Below, in pieces: positions 24,701 through 38,666 of a DNA stretch of 64,000 nt. Source of the stretch: Motacilla alba alba (lineage: Eukaryota; Chordata; Aves; Passeriformes; Motacillidae); the NCBI RefSeq assembly GCF_015832195.1, contig NC_052044.1:1999147-2063146 (forward strand). The letters run 5' to 3'. Numbering within the stretch: the first letter of the stretch is position 1; every line of letters starts with the position of its first letter. The position numbers and the translations under genes were made by a program. The notes beneath the pieces are model-generated. The model did no database searches and was not told the DNA's origin. It was given only the letters and a program-made list of their open reading frames with translations.

Positions 24701-27160
24701 CTCTGTCAGGGAGCTCCTGCAGAGCTGCTCCACGTGCCAATGCTGCTGTCCTGCTCCCCTCGCAGCTGGCCCGGCCCGTGGCCATGGTGCCCAACATCCC
24801 CGGCATTCCCGGGCCCCCCATCAACAGCAGTGGGTCCCTGTCGCCCTCAGGACTCCCGGTGCACTCCGAAGCCAAGATGGTGAGTGGCAGAGAGGGGGGC
24901 ACGGGGGTCCCTCAGCCTCCAGCAGCTCCTGGCTGGGGGCTTTTCCCCTTCCCAAAGAGCCAGGGAAGGGATTTTTTACCAGGCACCCGTGGGTCCCTCT
25001 CCACCCCCCAGATCCCACTGCGGGCACTTGGGGACACTTGGGCTCTGCAGCCTGCTCAGTCCCTGGGGCTGCCAGCTGGGCAGGGAATTGCTGCCAGTGC
25101 CAGCAGCAGGTCTGGGCAGGGCACTGCCCGCTGGGCTGGACTGGACACTGCCCGCTGGGGTGGACACTGCCCACTGGGCTGGACACTGCCCGCTGGGGTG
25201 GACACTGCCCACTGGGCTGGGCACTGCCCGCTGGGGTGGACACTGCCCGCTGGGCTGGACACTGCCCGCTGGGGTGGACACTGCCCGCTGGGGTGGACTG
25301 GACACTGCCCGCTGGGCCGGACCCTGCTGGTGCCCATTGCCAGCGGGGTGGCTGCAGGGTGGCAGGGGCTGCTGGGGGCCCTGGCAGCTCCTCTGATGTC
25401 CCCTTTGCTTCCCTGGCAGAGGCTGAAGGCCAGCCTGGCAGCGTCGTCCTCGCTGAACGGCAGCAGCCTGGTGGCGGGCTCGGCCAGCACCATGGTGACC
25501 GCGCGGCCGGAGCAGAGCCAGGTCCTGGGCCAGCACCCCGACGCCCCGTCCCCGGCCCAGCCGCAGGTCTGTGCTGCTGCTGCTGCTGTTCCCCTGGGGC
25601 TCCCGGGGCTTGGCAAGGAGCAGAAAACCTCCCAGCGTCCTCGCCGCGCTGCAGAAAGGGTTAAATGCTGTTCTTTCAGGGCCGCTCCAGCCTGAGGCAC
25701 TCCCAGCCCACCAGGCAGGAGCTCCAGCCCGGTTCATCTGCCTGACAGCCCTGGGGCCGGGAAGGAACATTTCCCCTCTCTTCCCCCGCCCAGTGCGGGG
25801 TTAAACGCTCCCCTCTCAGGCAGTCAGCTGGGCTGGCTCCTGCAGCAGCCAAATGCCAGCCTTCCATCAGCGTGGCCACCTGCTCGGCGCTCGATGGGCT
25901 TGCGGAGTTTAATCTCCGTCTGCTGCAGCGGGGCTGGCCCCGGCTCTGTGGGGCTGGGCCCGGCTCTGTGGGGCTGGGCTGGCTCTGTGGGGCTGCGCTG
26001 GGCCCGGCTCTGTGGGGCTGGGCTGGCTCTGTGGGGCTGGGCTGGCTCTGTGGGGCTGCGCTGGGCCCGGCTCTGTGGGGCTGGGCTGGCTCTGTGGGGC
26101 TGCTCCGCTGCCAGCCCTGGCCGCTCTCCCTTTGTTCTCCCGAATAAAACCGGGGCCCTGCAAAGCCTCCCGTTCCCCGTTGCCTCCAAGCGCTCGCTTG
26201 GCTGGAGGTTTTGAGGGGAAAATTAATTTTTAAAGCAAATTACATTCTCAAAACCCGGGACTAGCTGCCGCCCCGAGCAGCCGCCGTGCCTCGCGGCGGC
26301 AGCGGGGCCGAGCTCCGCTCTGCGGTGCCAGCGCCGTGTGCTGCCCGTCCCCGAGCGGCTGCTGAGCCTGCCCCCGTCCCCTGTCCCCGGCCAGGTGTCC
26401 CCCTGCCCAGCCCACGCCCAGCACGGGCGGGCGGCGGCGGCGGGCGGCGGACGAGGACCCGGACGAGCGGCGGCAGCGCTTCCTGGAGCGGAACCGCGCG
26501 GCCGCGTCGCGCTGCCGCCAGAAGCGCAAGCTCTGGGTGTCCTCCCTGGAGAAGAAAGCCGAGGAGCTCACCAGCCAGAACATCCAGCTGAGCGTGAGTA
26601 TGTAACGGGGCTGGGCACAGCCCTGGCGCGGCCCTGGCTTTGTTCCCTTCCGGGACGTTCAGAGCGGCGCTTCCCTCGGGCTCTTCTGGGGTGCAGCTGC
26701 TGGGTTTCAGCTGCTCCCCCACACCACCGAGGGAGGCTCTGAGGAGGTTTTGGGAAGCGGAGCTGGCTGACCAGAGCTCCCAGAGCTGTGTGTCCCCAGT
26801 GCCCGGGCCGGGTGGCACTGCCCCTGTCCCACAGAGCCAGCAGCTCTCCAGCTGTCCCTGGCACGGGTGGCACCGGCAGGAGGGCTCAGGAGGAGCTCAG
26901 TGACCCCAGCCAGGGACGGGGAAGCCCCTTGGCCACTGTCCCCAAAGCAGTGTCCTCCCGAGCCAGGGGCACCTCAGATCAGACCAGGAGGGGAGGCTGG
27001 CAGGGCGTGGGGTGCTGCGGGTGACACGGCTCTGTGTGTGTGTCCCCTCAGAACGAGGTGACGCTGCTCAGGAACGAGGTGGCTCAGCTGAAGCAGCTGC
27101 TGCTGGCCCACAAGGACTGTCCCGTCACGGCCCTGCAGAAGAAGACCCAGGGCTACCTGG
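15723..27160 (+). CDS. ATF7: ATF7, cyclic AMP-dependent transcription factor (partial, 8 exons; first and last coding exons missing)
   Basis: ATF7 is a nuclear bZIP factor of the ATF2/CREB5 family that binds CRE/AP-1 sites as homo- or heterodimers and is controlled by stress kinases. Exons read from the sequence are 15723-15819, 18363-18481, 21981-22115, 22562-22719, 24055-24154, 24766-24879, 25420-25566, 26411-26593 (or from 26395) and 27052-27160; all splice phases agree. In order they give the histidine half of the N-terminal C2H2 finger ([10 protein letters not shown]), the acidic helix [15 protein letters not shown], the segment [20 protein letters not shown] with a psi-K-x-E sumoylation-type site, proline-rich linkers, the basic region [13 protein letters not shown], and a leucine zipper ending in QKKTQGYL. 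Closest human match from memory is ATF7 rather than ATF2 or CREB5. The exon with the start codon and finger cysteines is not in the window, and the C-terminal exon is not found before the N gap. Oddities: an apparent GC-AG intron, an extra C at the bZIP exon, and acceptor-like repeat arrays. Confidence 0.95.
16449..16660. repeat. Minisatellite, ~46-bp unit (tccaggaccagctaaaccccc)
   Basis: Four to five copies containing GTCCAGGACCAGCTAAACC, CCAAAAATCAGT and TATCCATGG. Confidence 0.92.
16797..16932. repeat. Minisatellite, ~27-bp unit (gaccattttgtctctgggat)
   Basis: Five copies of ACCATTTTGTCTCTGGGATT followed by TTTTGGG. Confidence 0.93.
17525..18003. repeat. Minisatellite, ~48-bp unit
   Basis: About ten copies of a unit containing TTCAGAGCTGGCACAGGGAG, AGGAGAATTCC and GGAATCGCT. 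Two alternating subtypes (ggggttcagagc and gggactgggagc) suggest that the array grew as a ~96-bp dimer. Confidence 0.93.
18363..18481 (+). CDS. ATF7: ATF7 acidic-helix exon with apparent GC donor
   Basis: The exon runs from the acceptor ..gaaccag to AAAAAG and encodes [17 protein letters not shown] followed by the [15 protein letters not shown] helix and EDDEKK. TPTP is the conserved JNK/p38 phospho-acceptor pair of the ATF2/ATF7 activation domain. Phase in (2 nt) and phase out (0) match the neighbouring exons exactly. The following intron begins gcaaga, not gt; no GT donor lies within reach that keeps the frame. Confidence 0.88.
19340..20216. repeat. Long purine-rich minisatellite (gggatggggagcaggagcag)
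   Basis: About 870 bases of an 18-24-bp unit, GGGATGGGGAGCAGGAGCAG, with GGCAG, GGAAG and CCGGG variants and higher-order repetition of several units. The + strand is almost free of T, giving extreme purine asymmetry. The long Cys/Ser/Pro open frame on the other strand is only the repeat read through. Confidence 0.96.
20692..20950. repeat. Minisatellite, ~29-39-bp unit (ggggctggagctctgaaatacccaaaccc)
   Basis: About eight copies of GCTCTGAAATACCCAAACCC and GGGGCTGGA, in a short form and in a longer form with an inserted GTGTGCACT. Confidence 0.92.
20958..21115. repeat. GGAT microsatellite with imperfect longer unit
   Basis: Runs of GGATGGATGGATGG interrupted by AGCAGGGATGG. Confidence 0.93.
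21395..21645. other. AT-rich island, possible conserved non-coding element
   Basis: A non-repetitive low-GC block within the ATF7 intron, with stretches such as tgcttttgataatcgggtaa near 21455 and ttatacaatgttttacagct near 21494. No coding frame bounded by splice sites is seen; an enhancer role is only inferred. Confidence 0.4.
21850..21975. repeat. Acceptor-like repeat, ~18-bp unit (agctgtctgtccttccag), ending at an ATF7 exon
   Basis: Two perfect and several diverged copies of AGCTGTCTGTCCTTCCAG followed by CTCCCAG and CTCCCGAG variants. Units end in pyrimidine-CAG and continue to the real acceptor CGCCCTGCAG at 21980. Confidence 0.8.
22270..22425. repeat. Minisatellite, ~41-bp unit
   Basis: About four copies of CACCCCAAATGGAGGGGCTG, GAGCTTCACC and TCCCTCTCAAA. 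Confidence 0.92.
22985..23362. repeat. Minisatellite, ~29/58-bp unit (gttgtgtctggggctgggaaggctcagg)
   Basis: About six to seven copies of the compound unit GGTTGTGTCTGGGGTTGTGT plus CTGGGGCTGGGAAGGCTCAGG in the ATF7 intron upstream of the 38-bp array. Confidence 0.92.
23580..24066. repeat. 38-bp minisatellite built from the 3' splice junction of an ATF7 exon
   Basis: Thirteen copies spaced exactly 38 bases (core GTGCAGGGCTGTTGTT, then ttctgcag or ttttgcag, then CTCTCCCAGGGCAG). The last copy is the real ATF7 acceptor: TTTTGCAG at 24054 and the first nine exon bases GTCTCCCAG lie within the unit. Seven upstream copies keep a pyrimidine-GCAG core; five have the AG changed to TG. Confidence 0.97.
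24456..24575. repeat. 9-bp (cggccactg) and 5-bp (gggaa) tandem repeats
   Basis: About five copies of GCGGCCACT at 24460-24505, then a GGGAA pentanucleotide run at 24517-24570, both in an ATF7 intron. Confidence 0.95.
25120..25325. repeat. Minisatellite, ~19-bp unit (gacactgcccgctgggctg)
   Basis: About eleven copies of GGACACTGCCCGCTGGGCT with GGGGT and GCACT variants, in the ATF7 intron before the exon at 25420. Confidence 0.93.
25928..26105. repeat. Minisatellite, ~18-20-bp unit (ggctctgtggggctgggct)
   Basis: About nine copies of GGCTCTGTGGGGCTGGGCT with longer GGGCCC-containing variants, in the ATF7 intron before the bZIP exon. Confidence 0.92.
26395..27160 (+). CDS. ATF7: ATF7 bZIP domain exons (basic region and leucine zipper)
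   Basis: These two exons (26411-26593 and 27052-27160) encode the DNA-binding and dimerisation module. The basic region shows [25 protein letters not shown] spacing with the invariant N and R residues. The zipper leucines follow in heptads through LWVSSLEKK and the [14 protein letters not shown] stretch. In ATF7/ATF2 proteins the first exon starts with [12 protein letters not shown]. Here the acceptor at 26394 would start V-S-P and then lose frame because 26399-26403 is five C where four are needed. An acceptor 16 bases downstream (AG at 26409-26410) keeps frame and starts at PTPSTGG, omitting VSPAQ. Donors are gtgagt at 26594 and gtgagtg at 27161. Confidence 0.9.
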
Positions 27161-28145
27161 GTGAGTGATGGCTGTGCTGCTCCTGGGCTGGAGGGAGGGA
27201 GGGGACCCTCCCCTCAGGCCGTGCCTGTCACCCCCCCCCCCCCCCGTCACCCCCTGTCACCCCCCTGTCACTCAGGGTCACTGCAGGGCAGGGCTGGCAC
27301 AGCACAGGACACAGCAGGGAGTGCAGAACACCTGGGCTGGGCACAGGACACCCCAAAAACCCCTCAGAGCCCCCCAGGGCTTTTCTGCCCATCTCCTGCT
27401 GAGGAGGAGCCCCCAGATTGTCCCTTTGACCTTGGGGTGGCACTTGCTGTGAGGGCAGTGCCCGGGGCAGGGTCTGTGTCCCCGTGCCTCCCCAGGTGGG
27501 TGTCTGGCGTGGCTCCAGCCCTCCCTGCTCTGGCAGCCAGCCAGGCCCTTGATCATCCCTTTGAAGTGCCAAATTTGCTGCTCCTGCAGCAAAGGCCGAG
27601 TCAGGAAAGGCCAGACTCTCTCCATGACATCATGGAGCTCCATTGCTCATTCTCTGCCATTCCCACCGAGCTGCCTCGGCTTGGCAGTTAAAAAAAAAAA
27701 AAAAGAAAAAGGCTCTTTTTTATCTCCTTTTCTTCCCATCATTTTTTTTAATGCTGCCTGTTTCATTATAACCAACCCGGGAGCTAAACACGATCTGGGT
27801 CCTGCTGCCCTCCCTGCAACAGCAATTCCAGGCTGCTGAGAGGCTTTGGGAGGACGCTGGAGTCCTCTAGTGTTCCTTGGAAAAATGGGAGGATGAGCTG
27901 AGAGAATGGGAACTGCAGAAACCCAGGCAGAAAAAGGGGAAAAAGAGATCTAAAAAATGAAAATCCAGTGTCCCTGGGGGCTGTGCCTTGCCCCTGTGTC
28001 TGGGTCTCTGGAATTCTGTCCTGCCTGGTGAGGCACAGGGGTGTGCTGGAGGGGTCTGGCACAGCCACTGTCACCCCTGGGTGGCTCAGAGACGTCCCCA
28101 CGTCCCAGCCCTGCAGAGGCTGGGGGCTCATCCCCAAGTTCCCAG
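27161..28145 (+). other. ATF7: ATF7 intron leading into the gap
   Basis: The stretch starts with a gtgagtg donor. It holds a C run at 27230-27245 and an A run at 27691-27705. I do not see the terminal ATF7 exon here, so that exon is probably in or beyond the N run. Confidence 0.6.
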
Positions 28146-29145
28146 NNNNNNNNNNNNNNNNNNNNNNNNNNNNNNNNNNNNNNNNNNNNNNNNNNNNNNN
28201 NNNNNNNNNNNNNNNNNNNNNNNNNNNNNNNNNNNNNNNNNNNNNNNNNNNNNNNNNNNNNNNNNNNNNNNNNNNNNNNNNNNNNNNNNNNNNNNNNNNN
28301 NNNNNNNNNNNNNNNNNNNNNNNNNNNNNNNNNNNNNNNNNNNNNNNNNNNNNNNNNNNNNNNNNNNNNNNNNNNNNNNNNNNNNNNNNNNNNNNNNNNN
28401 NNNNNNNNNNNNNNNNNNNNNNNNNNNNNNNNNNNNNNNNNNNNNNNNNNNNNNNNNNNNNNNNNNNNNNNNNNNNNNNNNNNNNNNNNNNNNNNNNNNN
28501 NNNNNNNNNNNNNNNNNNNNNNNNNNNNNNNNNNNNNNNNNNNNNNNNNNNNNNNNNNNNNNNNNNNNNNNNNNNNNNNNNNNNNNNNNNNNNNNNNNNN
28601 NNNNNNNNNNNNNNNNNNNNNNNNNNNNNNNNNNNNNNNNNNNNNNNNNNNNNNNNNNNNNNNNNNNNNNNNNNNNNNNNNNNNNNNNNNNNNNNNNNNN
28701 NNNNNNNNNNNNNNNNNNNNNNNNNNNNNNNNNNNNNNNNNNNNNNNNNNNNNNNNNNNNNNNNNNNNNNNNNNNNNNNNNNNNNNNNNNNNNNNNNNNN
28801 NNNNNNNNNNNNNNNNNNNNNNNNNNNNNNNNNNNNNNNNNNNNNNNNNNNNNNNNNNNNNNNNNNNNNNNNNNNNNNNNNNNNNNNNNNNNNNNNNNNN
28901 NNNNNNNNNNNNNNNNNNNNNNNNNNNNNNNNNNNNNNNNNNNNNNNNNNNNNNNNNNNNNNNNNNNNNNNNNNNNNNNNNNNNNNNNNNNNNNNNNNNN
29001 NNNNNNNNNNNNNNNNNNNNNNNNNNNNNNNNNNNNNNNNNNNNNNNNNNNNNNNNNNNNNNNNNNNNNNNNNNNNNNNNNNNNNNNNNNNNNNNNNNNN
29101 NNNNNNNNNNNNNNNNNNNNNNNNNNNNNNNNNNNNNNNNNNNNN
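28146..29145. other. Assembly gap of exactly 1,000 N
   Basis: The run is exactly 1,000 unknown bases, a conventional placeholder length, so its true size is probably unknown. It separates the penultimate ATF7 exon from the middle of PCBP2. The sequence directly after it is A-rich (aaaaaaaacagaaaaaagga), a typical assembly breakpoint. Confidence 0.99.
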
Positions 29146-29273
29146 AAAAAAAACAGAAAAAAGGAAAAAAAAAATCAAACCAAAAAACCAACAAGAGAAC
29201 GGCTGGGATCTTGATGAAGATGTTATGGTGTGGTGAGTCCGACAATGCTGCTATCCCTGCGCCCCCGCGCAGG

Positions 29274-29440
29274 CAGGGAGGATCCAACGCCCCCGCCGGC
29301 CCTGCTGCTGCTCCTGGCCCCTCTCTGCCCCGGCCCGGCAGCTCCCCCGCCTCCCCTCCCACCCCCAAAAAAAAGTTTGCCCCGTTCCGAGTCCTCTCGT
29401 CACTCCACACGCCTAGGACAACGTCGCCGGGCAAGCTACA
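29274..29440 (+). other. Unassigned exon-like interval beside the gap
   Basis: On the + strand an open, Pro/Ala/Ser-rich interval is bounded by a pyrimidine-rich acceptor (ccctgcgcccccgcgcag) and a gtcagt donor. I do not recognise the peptide (it contains PTPKKKFAPFRVLSS). In human a + strand gene here would be MAP3K12, but the match is not recognisable, so this is only a possibility. It could equally be chance sequence or UTR. Confidence 0.2.
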
Positions 29441-29949
29441 GGTCAGTGCTGGCGCTGGCTACCACTGCTCACACGGCCCAGTGCTCGGAGGGGAACGAGG
29501 CGAGGGCCTGACCTGCCACAACTCCGTGTCCCCCAGGTTACAAGGGACAGCCACACACTTCAGATTCCTCCTGAAGCTACCCAGAAAGGGCGAGGCACTG
29601 GCTGGGGCCTGGCTGGCTAAGGTTTGGGGAGGTCTGGGGGGGCCGGGCAGGTGGGGGCGGGTGGGAGAGGAGGGGGAGAGGGGGGTACACAGCCTCACTT
29701 CCAGGTCACCGGAAGAACTGCAGCCCAGGCTGGAATTGGCCCAAGTTCGTTGCCATGCAGTGGCTGCCGGGTGGCCTGCGTGAGGAGAGGTTGGTGGGCT
29801 CAGAGTCCAGTTCCCAGTGGACAGGAGTCCACAGCACAAAAAGCCACCGTTGTCGGTTTTGGGGGACGGGGACAGGGATGCCACCCTTGTTGGCAGTCTC
29901 AGAGAGGCCAAGGATTGAACGGGCCGTGGAGACTGAACTCCCCTCTCAC

Positions 29950-34810
<4,861 letters not shown>

Positions 34811-34859
34811 GGTGGGCAGCGTGGGCTCGGCTCAGGCTGCGGCAGCGCTCGGGCCTCGG

Positions 34860-36911
34860 CTGGGGGGAGAGGGGCTGCGTGAGTGAGGGGCTGTGACTTG
34901 AGGGGCACTGCAGATCCCCCCTGGCCTGTCCAGGCAGGATTCCAGCCCCCCTGTGCTGCTCCTCCCCTCAAATCGCCCCCTGAAGTGTTGGGACGATCCG
35001 TGGTGGTTTGGCTCCTCCTCCTCGGAATTTCCAGAGCTGAACTGGCCCGATCCCACCTGGACCCAGCAATTCTTGGGGTCATGAGGGTCCTGCTCAGCCC
35101 CTGCCTCCTCCCAGCCCCGCTCCTTGCAGGGGCTTCTCTGAGGGACAACTGACTCCTTCGGGGTGACCCCCGCTAGCACTGGGGACGCCAATGGCTCCTG
35201 GACACGACCAGGGATGCCGAGGGGGCACTGAGCGCTAATCGTGGTCCCGACGGGTCCGGGGAAGCTGCCGCTCCCCGCGAGCCCCACGCTTTTCCGAGCC
35301 CAAGTCTTCCTGCAGCTGCCCGATGGGAGCGCGCACCCCAGCCCCGGGGCTTTGGCGCGCTGGGCAGCCGGGATCACGGAGAAAATAAACCCCATCGGCC
35401 TTCCCCGCCCGCGCGGGGCCCCTCGGAGAAGGTTCCGAGGCGATTCCTTCAGACCCAGATAAGGCCACATGAGCGCACGATCAGGTTTCAAACCACCTGA
35501 GTCGGCAGCGGTTGCAAAACAGCCCGGCCGGCCCCAGCCGGGGGGAATTTCACGGGAATCCGGTAAATAAACTCCCATTTCGGCCACCACTGCTGCCCCG
35601 TCAAAGTTTAACCACGGCGAGGCAGGCCCGGGGCCGCGCTGCCTCGCTGGCACCGGAGGGCTCTGCCGCGGCCTCCGTGAGCCCAGCCCGGCATCCCCCC
35701 CGCATCCAGCCCGGTTCGGGGAGCCGAGCCCGGCACCGCAGCCCCGCAGCGGGGCGAGGCAGAACGGGCCCTGAGGACAAAAGGGGCCGAGCGGCCCCGG
35801 GCCGGGCTCCCGGCGAGGCCTTCCGCAGGGAAACTTCCCCGAGCCCGGCCCCGCGCCGGATCCCCCCGGCCCAAAGCCGCTGCTGCGGTCGGGACGCGGC
35901 TCCGAGGCGAGCCCGTCCCTGAGGCGGGGACGCGGCTCCGGAGGCAGCCCGGCCCCGCGGGGGATGGGGGGGAACGGGGCCGGGGGTCCCGGGAGCGGAG
36001 CGGCTGTCCCGGAGCGACCCCGGGGCCGCGATGGAGCCCCCGGATGGGGCCCGACCACAAGGCGGGTAAGGGGGTCCCGGGCCGGCGGCTCCGAACGGGA
36101 CCCGGAGCCCGGCGGGGGGAACCGGCCGAGTGCCGGAGAGCGGGGGGCCGCGGGCAGCAGGGCTCGGGGGGTAAATGGGCCTCTGCATCCCGGACCGGGC
36201 CGGGCTCCGAACCCACTCTGGAGCGGGGATCGCCGTTCGGCCGCGGGCAGGCCCGGGGAGAAGATCCCGGATCCGCCGGGGGGGCGGCGGCCCCGCGCGG
36301 GCCCGGCCGTGCGCCCCCTTCCCGCTCCGGCGGGGGGAAAACAACAGCGCGGGATGGCGGAAAGACCGGGCCCGGGCGGGAAATGAAAAACTCCCAAAAT
36401 AAAATTAAAAAAAAAAAAAAAACTGAAAGGGAAAAAAAACCCCAAAAATTTAAACTCCGAGAAAACGGAGTAGAAAGAAAGAAAAAAAAATCTCCCCACG
36501 CCCCTCGGGGCCCCCCCGCAGCCGGCCCGGGCGGGGGGCGGCGGCGCCATGTGACGCACGCGGCGCCCCGAACCCCCCCGGACCGGTTCCGGCGGGGGGG
36601 GGGGAGCGGGGGGGGCCGGCGGGACGGGCAGCGGCGGCCCCCGAGCCCCCCGGGGCCGTTGGAGCGGGCGGCGGGCGGGCGGCGCGGGGCGCGCGGGCCG
36701 CACAGGCCGCACAGGCCGCGCAGGCCGCGGGCGCCGTGAGGGCGCGGCCGGCGGGGGGGCGGCGGGGGGGCCGCGCGAGGGCCCGGCCCGGGGGGGATCG
36801 GACCCGGATGGCGGCCGGGGGGGGCGCGGGGGGCCCGCGGGGAGCGCCGGGGGGCGGCGGTTGGGGGGGCGATGGGGGGGGGGGGGGGGGGGGCGGGGGG
36901 TCGGGCCTACC
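34860..36911 (-). other. PCBP2: PCBP2 first intron / CpG island
   Basis: GC-rich, CpG-dense intron sequence. It contains a poly-A stretch at 36407-36422 in otherwise G/C sequence. The very long open frames across it on both strands are a consequence of high GC and lack any domain. Confidence 0.6.
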
Positions 36912-37150
36912 TGTGTCGGCGCCGGTAACGGCGATGGGCGAAGGGCGCTCCGGGCGGAGCGGGAGGAGGGAGGGCGGGAGGGAGGGGGGGGGAGGCGGGG
37001 AGGGAGCGCGGCGGGCGGGCGCGCGGGATGGCGGCGGCGGCGGCGCGGGCGCGGCTGCTCCGGCTGCGGCGGCCGCGGGTCTGGGAGGGGGCGGCGGGCG
37101 CGGCCCGATTTACACCCGCCCCGACCCGGAAACGCACCGCGCGCGCGGGG
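36912..37150 (-). promoter_or_regulatory. PCBP2: PCBP2 non-coding first exon and CpG-island promoter (approximate)
   Basis: The coding exon extends upstream to an acceptor (ctctccccccag) ending at 34860, so a 5' UTR exon must lie further right. A good donor, CGACACAG followed by gtaggc, ends an exon at 36911/36912 in a very GC-rich island (about 35,250-37,200). The exact transcription start cannot be set from sequence. The intron is about 2.05 kb. A G-rich run occurs at 36871-36900. Confidence 0.6.
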
Positions 37151-37477
37151 CGGGACAGAGCGGCCGCCGCCCCGCACAGCGACGCCTGGCGGCGGGGAGG
37201 TCCGGGAGGGGACTGGGGCACTGGGGGGGCCCTGGGGGGGCACTGGGGGGGCACTGGGGAAAATGGGGGTAAAGAGGAGCGATTAAAGGTGTGGTAGAAC
37301 GGTGTATGGGGGGCTATGGGGTGCCTGGGGGGCAATAGGAAGGGCTGGGGGGGCAATAGGGGCACAGGGGCAGACCTCCCCCGCCCCCCCCGAGGAGCAT
37401 TGGGGTTTGTGCCCCCCCCAAGCCCAGCCCCCATGGGCGCGAAGGAGACGCTGACACACATTGGGGTGTCCCAGAGC

Positions 37478-37483
37478 TTTATT
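37478..37483 (-). terminator. PRR13: PRR13 polyadenylation signal AATAAA
   Basis: AATAAA on the - strand (tttatt on +), about 200 bases downstream of the PRR13 stop codon. Confidence 0.7.
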
Positions 37484-37680
37484 GGGGGACAGTGGGGACA
37501 CCCTGGGACCCCCCCGGGAGCAGGGGATGGGGGACATGGGGACAGCACGGGGGTCCTGGGGGGTCCCGGGTGGTCACACGGGTCCCAAGAGGTCCCAGGT
37601 GGCTCCTGGTGGTCCCAGGGGTTCCAGGAGGTCCTGGGGGTCCCAGGTGATTCTGGGGGTCCTGGGGGGTCCCAGGAGCC

Positions 37681-38228
37681 TCAGTCGGAGCTGCTGGAGG
37701 AGGAGGACGACGAGGACGAAGAGCGCTGGGGGGACAGCAGAGCCATGAGCCCTCGAGGGGGGCTGGGGGTGACCCCCTGCGTCCCCCCCCGGGTGCCCCC
37801 CACCTTGTGCCTCTTGTGAGCCTTCTTCATCCTCTTCTTCATCTTCTTGGCCGCCTTCTTGTCCAGCCCGGGGGGGGGAACGAGGGGAGCGCCCCCGGGT
37901 GGGGGAGCACGCCCGGGTGGGGGGGGCCCAAGGGGGGGCCCGAGGGGGCCAGAGGGGGCCCCGGGGGGTACGGGGGGGGCCCAGCGGGGTACGGGGGCTG
38001 CCCGGGCCCCCCCAGCGGGTTGGGGGGCGCAGCGGGCGGGGGGTACACGGGGTTGGGGGGTGGGACCTGGGGGGGGTACGTGGGGTTCGGGGGGTACACG
38101 GGGTTGGGGGGGGGCGGCTGTCCTGGGGGGGCAAGAAAAGAGGAGATTGGGGGGGGTGACCCCGGGGGGGGTCAAGGCAGCCCCCCCAGTCTGGGGCGTC
38201 CCCCTGTACCTGCACCAGGGTTCCACAT
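37681..38228 (-). CDS. PRR13: PRR13, proline-rich protein 13 (frame broken by one base in a homopolymer)
   Basis: PRR13 is a small nuclear proline-rich protein implicated in repression of thrombospondin-1. Coding exons are 38210-38228 (MWNPGA), 37804-38122 (repeated YPP/NPVYPP and PGPP motifs, then the lysine-rich DKKAAKKMKKRMKKAHKRHK tail) and 37681-37725 (R, twelve serines, D, stop). This matches the human layout: MWNPNAGQ start, proline-rich middle, KKMKKAHKK segment, poly-Ser-Asp end. The middle exon is 319 nt, but 320 nt is needed to join the phases. The frame must shift between the proline-rich part and DKK, most likely at the run of nine identical bases at 37870-37878. A candidate polyadenylation signal lies at 37478-37483. 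Confidence 0.92.
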
Positions 38229-38465
38229 GGTGGGAGACTCCAGCACCTGGGGGGGGGGGGGCACGGGGGGTGAGCGGGGACCCCCCAAACCCCCCCACCG
38301 CCGTGGGGACCCCGCCGGCCCCCAGAGGAAACTGAGTCACGGGGTTTGGGGGGGCCCTCCCGGGACCGGATCGGCGGGGAGGCTGTGGGGGGGTCGGGGG
38401 GCTTGGGGTGCAGGGGGATGTGGGGTGCAGGGGGGGATTTGGGGGTCCTGCGACTCCGCTCCCAC

Positions 38466-38556
38466 CTTCGCTCCGGCGCGGCCCCTCCCGGCAGGAAGCG
38501 GGGCGGGGCCTGGAGGGGGCGGGGCCTGGGCTGGGCTCCTCCCGGGGGCGGGGCCG
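38466..38556 (-). promoter_or_regulatory. PRR13: PRR13 promoter with three GC boxes and candidate 5' UTR exon donor
   Basis: Three GC boxes (GGGCGGGGCC) occur at 38501-38510, 38515-38526 and 38544-38555. On the - strand they lie just upstream of a donor (GCGAAG then gtggga) ending an exon at 38466, which would splice to the acceptor before the PRR13 ATG. Only about 110 bases separate the last GC box from the AMHR2 stop codon. Confidence 0.5.
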
Positions 38557-38666
38557 GGTCCTGCCCCCTCCCGCCCGGTTCCCGGGCCCTCCCCGCGCCG
38601 CCCCGTGCCTCAGTTTACCCGCAAGTCCCCGGTGGGTTCCCGGTGTTCCCGTGCCCGCCCCGTGCC

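Noticed and set aside
22982..24883. Long open frames on + through the 23-24 kb arrays
   Set aside because: They are repeat-driven. Only the ATF7 exon parts (24055-24154 and 24766-24879) are real, although in-frame use of upstream acceptors is noted as a finding.
29700..29780. Possible further PCBP2 exon on - (acceptor tcacgcag, donor gtgacc)
   Set aside because: The peptide does not match the highly conserved PCBP2 sequence expected after the DRYSSGS exon.
27784..29783. Frames spanning the N run
   Set aside because: They are open only because N codons are not read as stops.
34832..37243. 803-codon - strand frame in the PCBP2 CpG island
   Set aside because: High GC removes stops; the composition is Pro/Arg/Gly without a domain, and the stretch is PCBP2 intron and 5' UTR.
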